The position numbers and the translations under genes are program-made. Shown here piece after piece: positions 1 through 10,800 of a stretch of 64,000 nucleotides of DNA. The notes under the pieces are model-generated. The model ran no database searches, was not told the origin of the DNA, and saw nothing but the letters and a program-made list of their open reading frames with translations. Numbering within the stretch: position 1 is the first letter of the stretch; each line of letters opens with the position of its first letter. The stretch is from Kappaphycus alvarezii (Eukaryota > Rhodophyta > Florideophyceae > Gigartinales > Solieriaceae): contig NADL03000775.1 of assembly GCA_002205965.3 (NCBI GenBank), positions 620,001 through 684,000 on the forward strand, given 5' to 3'.

Positions 1-421
1 ACAACTTTTAGCCCATTTTTTCAATACAATTCTTTTTTACCTCAGCGCATTTCTTGTCCCTCCGCATTAGTTCATGAGTGTAGATGGCCGAACAAAACAA
101 ACTTTTCAAGATTATTGACCTCGGTTAAGCCTAGAGCAATTTTCCCTCACCAGCTTCCGCTCTTTCCAAGAAGTTGTGAAAACGACTACGTTTTGGAAGG
201 AAAAATAGTTCGTATTATCGTGGGGGGTTTCAGAAACGAGGGCGCACGTACAGTAAAAATTACTGTACTGTAACTTAACATGAAAAACCTGTTTTCCAGT
301 AAAAATTTCGGCCTTCCATTACATCTACCTTTCCAAAATGTAACGGAAACTGTCCTCATATGAGGACAGAGCATGGTCGTATAGACACTAGGGCAGGCGC
401 GTGTACTCTGACTTTTATAAA
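1..421. other. No gene seen
   Basis: AT-rich sequence with no open frame of coding character on either strand. A few TACTGTA-type words lie at about 252-272. Nothing else is supported. Confidence 0.4.
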
Positions 422-714
422 CTATTGATCTGCCTCAGGCATGGCCTCCATGTCCTCCTCGAGTGCCCTTTGCACTCGACATTTGATGTGCATTGGAACA
501 TGGGCTAACCTATTTTTCAATCATTCAAACACCCTGATTTTCCCCTCGACAGAATCTGGTCTATTGTATACGTGTACATTAAATAGGAATGCAAAGCTGA
601 GAACATCAGCTTGCATTCAACTCCGCCCGAGATGCGTCCTCCCCAACACGATACGAACAAATGCAAACTTCGAGAGCTTATCCTTTTCATATACACGCGG
701 ACTATCTGTCCAGC
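422..714 (-). pseudogene. Unidentified coding remnant with an in-frame TGA
   Basis: The minus strand reads as protein-like sequence up to a TAG at 422-424, but it is broken. The last segment contains the words NRPDSVEGKIRVFE, then TGA (about 518-520), then LKNRLAHVPMHIKC and ALEEDMEAMPEADQ in the same frame. Upstream, a second frame reads YRVGEDASRAELNA just before the first segment, which implies a one-base shift near 610. Balanced charged and hydrophobic residues argue for coding origin. I do not recognise the family. It could be a decayed gene or transposon fragment, or a gene hit by sequence errors; a TGG to TGA change would be needed for the stop. Confidence 0.3.
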
Positions 715-744
715 ATTGACAGATGTATAAGCTAGTAAGCAACA

Positions 745-850
745 ACTGTACAGTACAGTACATCCCGCTGTACTGTACAGTGCTTTCCAGCACTGTACCG
801 TTCTGTTAGATGCTCTGTACTACTGTACAGCACAATGTACAGTTCCTTTC
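745..850. promoter_or_regulatory. GTAC-palindrome cluster with hairpin
   Basis: Overlapping ACTGTACAGTACAGTACA at 745-762 is followed six bases later by TGTACTGTACAG (770-781), which can pair with it as a hairpin. Further copies follow to about 850. It lies about 430 bp upstream of the LRR gene start. A regulatory role is inferred from position and recurrence only. The remaining bases between 850 and 1276 show nothing else. Confidence 0.45.
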
Positions 851-1276
851 TGTAAAGGGCTGCAGTGTTTGCCCCATTTGCCACTGTAAGAGATGTATTG
901 CCTGTTTTGATTTGAGGCGGGAAATACCCATTATCCGGGAGTAGAGCATGGTTACCATGCTCAAATTGCAAGACCAACGTTTAAAATTTTTGAAGCCAAC
1001 ACATCAACGAAAAACAAAAGAGCGCTCAACGAAACCATTGCATCCCCAACCGAGAATTTTTCCGAATCGGATTTCACAAATAACTACTGCCTAGAACGCT
1101 TTACTCGCTTCCGTCTTTTCAACAGCAAAGCTGTCTGCAACGCAGCAAAAAGCAAACTTGTATACTCGCTTCTTTGCACCTCAAGCAACTCGACGGGTCT
1201 GTGAACACAGCCCTCCAATCAAGCTATCAGTTACTCCACCATCACATTGGCTTTCCTTACCCTCCACCTCCACCCC

Positions 1277-3324
1277 ATGTCATCCACTTCCACAAGCCCC
1301 GAACTTTCCCTCACCGAGCCGACGCCCCTCACCTTCCGTCTCCAACCCGATGGCCGCGAAGTCCTCACTCGCAAACGTGCCCGCGAGCTCCTCGCACCTC
1401 TCTCTACAGCGCCCTTTACATCGATTTCACTTGGCGGATGTGCCCTTGGTGATGCAGCCGCTGGGGTTGCAGGCCCGGCGCTTGTCGCCCTCGCCAACAA
1501 GCAGTGTGTCCGCTCTGTCATCCTCTCCGATTGCATCGCCTCTCTGCCACAGGATGAGGCCTTGCGCTCATTATCTGCCTTGGCCACCTCTATCGGAATT
1601 TGGAAGGGTTTGCAGTCAGTTGATTTGAGCTACAACGCTCTTGGATCTCGTGGAGTCGTGGCCTGTGCCCCCTTGTTACAGGGTCAACGCCATTTGCGTG
1701 AACTACATCTCATTGAAAGTGGCCTGGCTGCCGAAAGCGCTCGCTTACTGCAGCGCTATCTTTGTCCTAGTTCGTCCACCCAGTTACGCGTCCTTCAGGT
1801 TCATGCGAATCGACTGGAATCCCAAGGCGTCACATATCTCGCTTTGGTGGTTGAAAAATCCCCCATTTGGAACGTTTGCGTATGTCCTCGCTCGGGGCTA
1901 GCTCATCTGGATTAGCAACACTTGTCAAGGCTTTACAAGGGAAGACTCTGTTGCGAGATCTGGACCTGTCAGACAACTTTTTAGACGCACCTGTCGCCGC
2001 AGCTCTTGCCGCTGTGTTGGTCACTTTGCCATCTCTAGAACGACTTTTGGTGCGCGATCTTGCCATGGGGGACGATGCCGTCAAATCCTTGCTCGGTCCA
2101 CTCGTGGTGGCTGATCCCGCTCCGCCCTTGGAAGAACTGGCTTTGGCGGGCAATGAGTTGACAAGCGAGGCGGCAGGTGTGCTTGGAGAGACGTTTTTGG
2201 CCTTCCAGAAAACACTGCATGTGTTGGAGTTGAGCCGCAATGAGTTGGGAGGGGCTGGGGCGGAAACTTTAGCGGAGGCGTTGGCTGCACGGAAGGACGC
2301 AAAAGAGCCAACTGTGTTCACCCATTTACTGCTGGCCGAGAATAGCATCGGGGCATTATCCTTGGTACGTCTAGCGGTCCGACTTGTGTCATTTCCGGGG
2401 CTCGAATGCATAGATTTTAGTGGTAACATTCTGCTTCCAGATGTTGCTGATCATTTGGAGACGGCATTGGGTTCCAGCGTGGTTCTTTATGACGGGACCG
2501 GCCCAGAGATCGGGGATGGTGACATGGATGACACCAAGTCGGCTGAGCCAGCAGATGGGGACACGGAGTCCGAGTTGCAAGAGGCACTGCAAGAACTGGC
2601 CAATGCCCCAAGTGCGATGAAGCTGGAAAGTGTGCCGGCGCCAAAGGTTGCAGGACCAACACCCTCATCCTCGCAGTCGACGGTTTCTATGCTGCGTTCC
2701 TTTTTCTCACGAGGATCAGAAGATTCGAAACGCGAGAATACGGCAGCAGGTCCATCGCAGAACATCGAAGCCACAGTAGAGGTAGCACCAATCGCCGGTA
2801 ACCGCCCTATCATTGAAGATGAAAGTGGATTCATCCCAGACAGTCCAGACAATAATGCGGCCGCACCGGGGACTACAGCTCCTGGCAGTGGGCAAATACG
2901 AGCGGTTTCTGTGTCTACTACTGAAAGCCGTCAGTCACAACAGCTGTCGCCGTTTACGCCACGGAACGGATCAAATACAACAAATAATGATGTGTATCAG
3001 TCGGCAGTAAAGCTTAAAGAGTCGATGGCATCGCTTAACAAGGAAGTAGAAAACGTCGCAGGAGAGCTACAAATACCAATGTCGTCGCCGTCATTGGTGA
3101 GAAGCGCAGTGATGATGAATCGCAGTGTAAGGGAACAAGAGGTGGTTGGGAATATCAATGACTATCTGCTGGTGGGTGAAACGGGGCGGACTCGGAAGCA
3201 ATCGACAGCAGGGACGATTGTGGATGTGCTTGGAGGGTTCTTGGTGGCGTTTTTTGTTGTAATGCTTGTGTTGGCGATTGCTCAGTCTCAAGAGGAATCG
3301 ACGTTTTCCTATCAACTCGTCTAG
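1277..3324 (+). CDS. Tail-anchored leucine-rich-repeat protein (RNI-like)
   Basis: Two overlapping frames (ATG at 1277, and a second frame from about 1864 to 3324) form one protein of about 683 residues once one C is added to the C-run at 1860-1864. The joined segment then reads as a regular LRR (VEKSP followed by HLERLRM). Residues from about 20 to 400 carry ribonuclease-inhibitor-type repeats with L-x-x-L-x-L-S-x-N words such as LRDLDLSDNFL, LHVLELSRNEL and LECIDFSGNIL. An acidic Ser/Thr-rich linker follows. The last 40 residues contain one hydrophobic helix (VLGGFLVAFFVVMLVLAIA) and a short tail ending in YQLV, with no signal peptide, which is the layout of a C-tail-anchored membrane protein exposing the LRR to the cytosol. 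Partner and pathway are unknown. ATG 1277 is chosen because the longer frame upstream has only a TTG. Confidence 0.7.
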
Positions 3325-3576
3325 TTGCCCTTGCGCTTTTCACTGATTGAGTCAAATGTAAATGCCAATGGAGACGATAAGCGCCTCTCTCGCACAAATG
3401 CCCGTCACAACACAAGCAGTGATACACAACCAAAAAAAATAATGACACCATTAATGGGCCTCCGTGTTGCACCTAAAGCCAACTCGGGTAGACAGCAAAC
3501 CTCGGCTAAATCTACATATGACAATAACAGATGGATGCCCCAAGTGCAACAAAGCCTTACGATAACCGCACTGCGT

Positions 3577-4393
3577 TCACAGATCAGCCTCCCTGTCGTC
3601 ATTGGTATTCTTCCTTGTACGAGAGACCAAAGCGCCATTATCTGCCAAAGAGACACGCTGATAGCCACCGGGGACCATAGCAGCGATAGCTCGAAAATCG
3701 GGATGTACGTCCTCTCGAGGAGAATCTTGGTCGGAGGGGACGTTACCGGAGACGCGACGACGCCAGAAACTGGCGCATGAGAGAAGGACGCAGCCGATGG
3801 CCGGGAAGGTGCCGGGGCGACTAGAATGAAGACAAAGAGCCATTCGATGAACTCGACGATGCCGCCTTGGAGGAAGCGGTTGTCGCCCCGACGGGCATGG
3901 GCTAGCATGTCGGTTGGAGACATGTTTGCTTCGGCTTCATCTGCATGTGGGGTTTGGTCGTCTTGGGTGGTCGGGAGTGGGTGTTTGTCGGAGGGGGACG
4001 GGATGCGGGGGTTTTCGGGTGGTGGTAGTGGTGGTGGTGGTGTTGGAGGATTTGAGGCGGGCTTGTTGGTTTTGGGGGAGGTGGTGTTGGAGAGGTTTTG
4101 TTGGACTTTTTGGTGGGCGTGGTTGTTTCTTCCTGAGAGGGGAGAATGTTTGCGGCCGAGGGTGACTTGTTTTGCGGCGGGGTGGATGCGGGCTTGGCGG
4201 AGTTCTTGATGTTGGCTTGAGCTCTTGAGAGTGTTGCGTTGAGGAAGAGTGAGGGGTGTGGGGGGGACTGAGAACGCGGAGGGTGAAGTGGTACGGCGTG
4301 GGTGATGGGCATAGGGAGGGTAAGGACGTGGAGGAGATGGAGAAAGAATAGGAGGGATGCTGAGTAAGAGGGGTGGCGGCGGGATTGGGTCAT
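3577..4393 (-). CDS. Putative type I membrane protein, Pro/Ser-rich
   Basis: The start at 4391-4393 opens a signal-peptide-like leader (MTQSRRH, then SASLLFFLHLLHVLTLPMP and an A-V-P-like cleavage region). A Pro/Ser/Thr-rich luminal part with N-x-S/T sites follows. The frame then shifts in a proline-codon repeat near 4030-4060 to one reading ADEAEANMSPTDML and IVEFIEWLFVFIL. A second shift at the G-run 3814-3817 gives GTFPAIGCVLLSCASFWRRR, so the two halves make one long membrane segment. The C-terminal tail of about 55 residues includes PSDQDSPREDVHPDF and ends in TNDDREADL at the stop at 3577. Each shift is explained by one missing C on the coding strand. The family is not recognised. It is convergent with the LRR gene. 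The exact path through the proline-rich part is uncertain. Confidence 0.45.
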
Positions 4394-4882
4394 CGTGAGA
4401 CTCGCGAGCAGGGAAGAACAAAGGGTGTAGGAGGGGCGAGTGGCCGCCTCATAGGCTTGGGAGTGGGAATGCAATGGGGCGTGAGTCAGCACGGGAAGAT
4501 TGGCGCGGAGGATAGGGTTGGCTGTGAATGGAAGCTTTGGTAGGGTTTGCAGAATGGTTGACGGGTTGGCGCAGTGATGGGAATGGACGATGGCAAGCAA
4601 CTTTTAGTTGGGGTGTAAGGTTTGGGGCGGGTAGGAAATCATGTTCAAACTGCATGGTTGTGCACTGTACCGTACAGCACTGTACGGCTATGGATTACTG
4701 TACCGCACATCACTACTGTACACAATATTGTACAGTACAGTACTGGTACATATTTATTGCGTCAGATTGTTCAGATTCAAGGTCGGTGTCAAATTTTCTA
4801 CGACAAGCGCAAATTCAATCAGCCCTGCCATTTGCCATTTTCATTCAGAACCAAAATAAAGAAAAATAACCATACACAAGTG
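4394..4882. promoter_or_regulatory. Intergenic spacer with GTAC cluster
   Basis: Sits between the start of the membrane-protein gene and the stop of the methyltransferase gene, both on the minus strand. At about 4660-4755 there are at least six TGTAC/GTACAGTAC words, including a GTACAGTACAGTAC run near 4730. No other gene is supported here. Confidence 0.4.
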
Positions 4883-6431
4883 TCAAAAAATCGGCTTATC
4901 TGTGTCTCCCAAATTCAGTCGCCTGAATTGACGACTAGCATTTCGCTCTCCACCGGATCTTTGTCTCCTTGATGGATCAGGGGGTTTGGACACGTGTCTT
5001 CCATTCAACTTTGCCGGACTCATTTCCCCTCGCCTCTCCAACGGCGGCAAGACGTCATATATCAACACGCGCGTATCGACATTCCCTATTCTCACTGGCC
5101 ATTTTTTCTTGGCCTTCATTCTCAAGCCCCTCGTCACCCCTTCTGCCCCACTCAATACAACAGCATCATACCCGCCCCCACTCTTCCGCAAAAACCTCCC
5201 CAAACCCTCCCAAGCATCCTCCTCACCCCCCAACCGCTTTCCCCACGGCGGATTACACAACACTAAACTAGGTCTCTCCTTCACTTCCCATTCCCCCACA
5301 TCTCCCCTCCTTAATCTCACAATCCGCTCCAGCCGTGTCCCTTCCACTCCTCTCCTCGCCAACCTCAACGACCGCTCATCTACATCATTCCCCAAATACA
5401 AATCCCCCAAGTCCTCCTCCTCCAACTGCATACCTACAGCCTCCTCTATCAACCCCTCCCACCCTTCCCGATCAAATCCCCCCACCGTTCAAAAGCAAAC
5501 CCTCCTCGTCCCCTGTACAAACCCACTGCCACTCTCAACCTCATTAGCGCCGCTTCAATTAACAAAGTCCCTGACCCACACATCGGATCCACCACCACCA
5601 ATCCTTTCTCCTCCGTCCCAAACTTTCCATCCACTCCCATTCCCCCCAAGTACACCATCCCCGCCGCCACGCTTTCATTCAACCCACTCTTATGCACCGC
5701 TACATCACTCCGATATCCCCTCTTATGCATAGACCGCCCGCCATATCCATATACACCACAATCCTCCCATCATGAACACTCACCCACACTGGCACGTCCG
5801 CCTCCCCATGTCCCACAACCCCTACCTCCCCCCACCGCTCCACCAAACACCATCCACGATCCCTCTCCTCGTCGCCATCCTCACCCCACCCTCCCTCACA
5901 CCCCCACCCCTTCCCCCATCCTCACCTGCACACTCAACGTCTTCCGACCCCCATCTAGAATCCTTTTCCAATCCGCACATCCCTTCACAAATTCATACAC
6001 CTCATCCATCACATCACACCCTCTAAATCTCCCACCCTCTAAATCACCATCCGCCATTTGAACCAACACCCGTATCGCAGTGCGTAACCATAAACAAGCG
6101 CGATATCCCGTCAGATGCCACTCGTCTTTACTTTGGTCAATCCCGCCTCGGAATCGAACCCCGGATGATGCCACCTCCAAAATTTCACCCCGGATAGGAG
6201 CAGATACAATCTCCGTGGCGAGCACCTCGCCTAAACCCCGAGCGCATGTTGCAAAGTAAATGGGGGCTCTTGAGGCGTTGAGGGGGACCGCAGGTGCGCT
6301 TTGACACGCCGGTAGTTTGGATGGGCAGAGGAAATTGGTTTTCGGGAAAGATTGGTTATGGGAGTCCCGTGAAAGGCGATCAGGGAATGGGGAGACAAGG
6401 AAGTGAATGAGAGTGGAGGTGAGCGGTGCAT
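4883..6431 (-). CDS. RlmL-like 23S rRNA guanine-N2 methyltransferase (THUMP + SAM-MTase)
   Basis: Pieces in successive frames follow the order of bacterial RlmL-type enzymes. A THUMP region (IYFATCARGLGEVLATEI, GVRFRGG, RACLWLRTAIRVL; 6070-6270) is followed by VPVWVSVHDGRIVVYMDMAG (about 5740-5800), HKRGYRSDVAVHKSGLNES, the SAM motif VDPMCGSGTLLIEAALM (about 5535-5590), FERW/GFDREGWEGLIEEA, and the catalytic NPPWGKRL (about 5240). The frame changes fall in G-rich stretches: 5886-5930 (two bases), about 5735 and the six-base run 5478-5483. Each is repaired by added G on the coding strand. RlmL enzymes make m2G in large-subunit rRNA. The leader after ATG 6431 (MHRSPPLSFTSLSPHSL) is basic and Ser-rich, suggesting an organelle target, but it needs another frame change to reach the THUMP domain. 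ATG 6545 is the alternative start. Confidence 0.75.
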
Positions 6432-7179
6432 CGGGAATGCTCCAACGCGTTGAGGCGGGCAGACGGGATACCAACTCTCCAACTCGTGGGCAGATGACTT
6501 TGTACTTTTGAAGAGGCCCGTGTGCTTGGTCCGAGGATCAAGCATAGAACTAATGTTGACATCAAGTGGCTATGGGTACCGTAAGATCTTCTCTACAGAA
6601 TTGATGTGAGGATCTGGATATTCGTCGAAATAAAACAAAGTACGAAAGATCTTGGGTCCGTGAGAGCACATAAATAAGAATGTACTGTAAGGTTACTGTT
6701 GATCTCGCCATCGGATCAAGTTCACTTCTTTACAGTACAGCACTGTACATTATTATTGTAACAATCAAATCAAAACAGTCAAATACTGTAATTTAAATCA
6801 AATATGGTTCTCTGCTTACGTACGTACAGTAACAATGGAAAAAATTACACTGGTTGCTAACGGCTACTGATGGTGACCGGGAAGCCAAATAACAAGCAAA
6901 ATCTGATAAATCTTGCAATTTTAAGTATAAAATATCAGAAAAAGGCCACCTGGGAGAGTGAAATTCCTATTTGATACTGTAATCTGCAGTTCAAAAGCTG
7001 CAGTACTTAATGGTACTGTACTCCAAGGAAGGGCAACTACAAAAACTATCAATCAATGCCAAATTACTCTAATATACGCAATTCAGAGCACTTTTCGCGA
7101 AATCAACAGCATTTGTTACTAAATGCGTTTAGTCGACAACAGTGTTGGGTAGCTGTCGGTTTGGGGCCTTTTTTGAAAA
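6432..7179. promoter_or_regulatory. Upstream spacer with scattered GTAC motifs
   Basis: TGTACTGTAAGG near 6680, TACAGTACAGCACTGTAC at about 6733-6750, ACGTACGTACAGTAAC at about 6817-6832 and GGTACTGTACTCC near 7012. The part after 6770 is AT-rich. No gene is seen; this flanks the 5' end of the methyltransferase gene. Confidence 0.35.
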
Positions 7180-7842
7180 GGTGAAGTGCGAGAATGCTAC
7201 TCTGGGGGTGAACAAGATGCTAGTAAGTTCTTGAAGAATCCAGAGGACTACTTGCTGCCATTTAATACTGGTAAACACCATTTCGGTTATGTTTCCAACC
7301 AGACAATTAATTTATCTACACTAACCATAACGGTCGAGACTGATTTTCGTCAAGGAATATTGCAGGTATAATTTAGTCTGCCAAGCGTCCCGATTTCAAT
7401 CAAATTCGTAGACTCCTCGTTCACCTTTGTGCCACTCTCCTTTAAGATTCTGCATGTCACGCTATGTCGTCCGTTAATCGATTTCTGGGGAAGTGATAGC
7501 CTTCAGCGATATGTTTTCTATCGCCCTAACGTAAGCTGAGTTTCGTTGTATTCTAAATCGTCACATTGCAGTCCAACTGTTTGCTGATAATAATTTCCTA
7601 TTTCATATTATTAGCAAGGGTCAAGAAGGTCAGAAAAACGTACTACGGTTGACATTGCTGCGGCTCGAGAGCACATCCGCGACGGCATCGTGTCGGACGT
7701 CGCATTTATCAAGAGCAACCAAAATCTGTTCAAAACTCTCATTAAACCCATGTCCCAAGCTGTAACTCGCAATGTATGCTCTTCATGCACCCTGAACATC
7801 AAACTGGTACAATGGATTATTCGTGACTCCAAGTTTAGCTAA
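7180..7842 (+). CDS. Candidate two-exon gene fragment, unidentified
   Basis: An open segment at 7180-7365 (words EQDASKFLKNPEDYLLPFNT and ETDFRQGILQ) ends at CAG|GTATAA. A second open segment, 7615-7842, starts after TTATTAG and reads RRSEKRTTVDIAAAREH, RDGIVSDVAFIKSNQNLF and TLIKPMSQAVTRN to a TAA at 7840-7842. Removing 7366-7614 (249 bases) joins the two in phase with no stop, and both sides have coding-like composition against an AT-rich background. There is no ATG in the first segment. It is preceded by a TGA at 7174-7176 and an AG at 7179-7180, so it may be an internal exon. I do not recognise the product; a transposon-encoded protein is possible. Confidence 0.35.
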
Positions 7843-10800
7843 AATACTGCCTGTTTAGAAAGGTTTCACATCTCAAACAACACAGCTCTACATCTAACAT
7901 CGGTAACTCCATTGCTTCACTCTTCTAACTCAAAGTGACCGGGTGGATATTTGGGGTCAAAACCAGACGTGGAGAATAAGACTTTTTACTTCTTATCGAA
8001 GTTGGTCATTTTGAGGCTGCTCAGAAATCCTTTTTCGATGTTTTCGAAAATAAAGAGATCAGCTACCTTGTGCAGTATTGTTTTCGAGAATATATGCTGA
8101 GCAAAATATTTGGGTGTCAAAACTTTGGGAAGGAGTAGGAGAGGGTTCTTCAAATGCATTCCTGTTGCTAGGGTTCGTGGGCTTCGATGAAATATGAAGC
8201 ACTTGAGTATGATCCTACTAAGGGTGGGCGCAAAAAAATCCAGGGTAGATTTGGGTGTTTCGGAAACAACTTCGAAAACGGATGCTGCACTGAAGACGTA
8301 CATATCACCCTTAAGATTCGATTCAGTTGGTCGATGTACCAGGCACGGGATCGAGGAGCCATATCTTGAGTCTTCTTTTAATGGTAGATGCACCCCTCTT
8401 TTGTCTCCAGAAGAACAGTCGATCGATCGAAGATTCTCGAAGATCCGTAAAAGAGAGTACCCCTGATCTATATTGTCTCTGGACCTCCTCTCCACGACCC
8501 ACAGTAACTACTGTCGGATGCTGTTTATAATAAGATAGAATGCAAAGATAAAGGAACTGTTTATCCATAGAAAGATCAAAACCTTACTCAAAGGCAAGTC
8601 AACGGACGTACAGTCTATGACAACAATAACTTCTCATAAGTTGATTCTCTCTCTTTATCTCTCCATCCAAAAGGGAACCCAATAGTTAACTCGCTGTATA
8701 TTGTCGTTTATGCCACTAGGTGCACCACAAACTGCATGCAGCGGTTTATGGTTGACAAAATAAAGTAGAAATTATGTTACTTTAAGTTCCGTACAGAGTA
8801 GAAACATTTTTGATTTTCTTTTTTTACAGTGGCAATCAACAGCCTAGTACACTATAGAACGTTGATTAAGGGCATGTTGGGACTAACAGAATGTTCTTAG
8901 TTGATTGACTTCCTTTGGGGTGATATTCAAACATCGTCAATGGTTTCACTTCATGCTTCTGGCTTAGTTCATCCCTGGGTAACCTTAGGTCTACCACTGC
9001 GATACCTCAGACGATTTAAGGTGCAGAACTCAGTGCATTGGCAATTGTTGTTCTATTAGAATGTCGACAGAAGCTTTGAATATGAGTGATTGGTTAAATT
9101 CGCAAAAAATGAAGTTAATGGCCATATTTCAGCTGTAAAATAAAAAATCAAGGTATCTACGGTTTGCAGTTTACATATTACAGAATTTTTGTCGGAAAAA
9201 TTCCGTAAAGATTCATGTCCTTAATGAGGAAAAATTGAACTCGTTGCAGATTGCCACGAAATTATCACACAAAATCGAAGTATAAAATTTTACGAAATAA
9301 ATCTTGTGTATTTTGGCATGGAGGAGTTTTCCATCTGAGTTCAAGTAATCCCCTATCACTGCAACTTAGAGGTCACGAGAGGGGAAAATTCTGCTGAAAA
9401 CAGCATACTTCGGGTGGTGGAGGAGATCAAAAAGCAGTATTAGAGTCCCAGAAAGATTCCAGGTCCAGAAGCAGGGCCTCACGTGCCGAGAATATCGAGA
9501 TGGAATCAATCTTAAAAGGAAGTATTGCAAAATTTATTTTAAATTAAACAATTTATACTGAATTTCGAGAAGAGATGGAGGTTAATTGAAGAGAGGTAGC
9601 TTTTGATATCGGAAAACAGTCAGTAATTTGGTCACGAGAGGGCTATTTCAGATGAGAAACAGTTTGAAAGTCTCAATATGTTATTGAGAAGCGCAGAAAA
9701 CCTTAAGAACAAATATTTGAATTAGATTGAGAAGGAAGAAGTGATCTATGAAGGGAGAGAGCGAAAATGATGAAATTAAAACACGTGTTTCTTTCAAAAC
9801 ATAATTAACTTCCTCGCGGGTGACCTTAATTTAGTAATTTTCGAGTCTTTATTTTTCCCACCTGAGTCCCATTCTAATTACTCTCGTAAAAACAGTCGAT
9901 CCAGGTTACAATAAGTTATATTTTGGCCTTCTGTGATGAAATAATTTCTACTGGCATGGAGCAGCACTAAAGGCTTATGTATTGAGGCGATTGGATCTTG
10001 GCGAACTTGCAGAGCGCGTGAATAATCTTTTCGAGACCATTGTTGCTTTATATCCTTATCACTCCATTCTACTGCTACCCAAAGCGCGCTCATGATAGAA
10101 TTGAATATACTTTGATCTGTTGTCCCATCAGCCTCATGGAAATCTCTTTGCAAGAAAGGCCGAATTATGTACGCTATATTTTTTCATAGATGTGAAACTG
10201 TCTTCCGTTTACAATCATAAGTGATGTCAAGACGTTTTAGAGGCCTGACATGTGAAGCAAAGTAATATCATGCGTTTAACCTTCTACAGGACTATATGCC
10301 GAAAACATCAGCCGATAGTTGTTGATACTGTTTGATATATTAAACAATTCATCCTTTTATGTCCAGAGCAACAGCTTCGCTGAAGGATTCCGTGGCTGCA
10401 AGGTCGTCATATTCGTGTTTTTGTCCACTCTATAATTCCAGCACAGATCCTGAGGGTATAAGCTGCGTTTCTTAGCCATTTCATTTATATAAGTGCCCAT
10501 CGTGCCAAAAAATTGCGGTCGGAACTGTGGAAGATGATCATAGTTCGTTGTAAATTTTTTCACTGCTCCCCAATATACCTCAATCAGACTTGAACTAAAC
10601 ATTCTAAAATATTCCTCCACATCAACAAGGCTTGTCTGTGTCTAGAAGCAGCGAAAACCTATTCTGCATGTAGTAATATCATCACAGTAGTATCGGCTTC
10701 TTTTTGAGAATGCTTATCCTAAGCAAAGATATTAGGAGAGGAGTCAGAAGTCAGATAAACCTCCTTAATAAGCGATAACGACTGTAGCACTCCATATTAC

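Noticed and set aside
1867-3324. Separate LRR gene starting at a TTG at 1867
   Set aside because: The repeats run continuously into the upstream frame across a C-run, so one shifted gene is simpler than two overlapping genes.
3325-4209. Plus-strand open frames opposite the membrane-protein gene
   Set aside because: They are Gly/Val/Trp-rich shadows of proline-rich minus-strand codons, with no recognisable motifs.
6130-6175. T-arm-like word GGGGTTCGATTCCG on the minus strand, suggesting a tRNA
   Set aside because: It encodes the SSGVRFRGG segment of the methyltransferase THUMP region, and there is no box A at the right distance.
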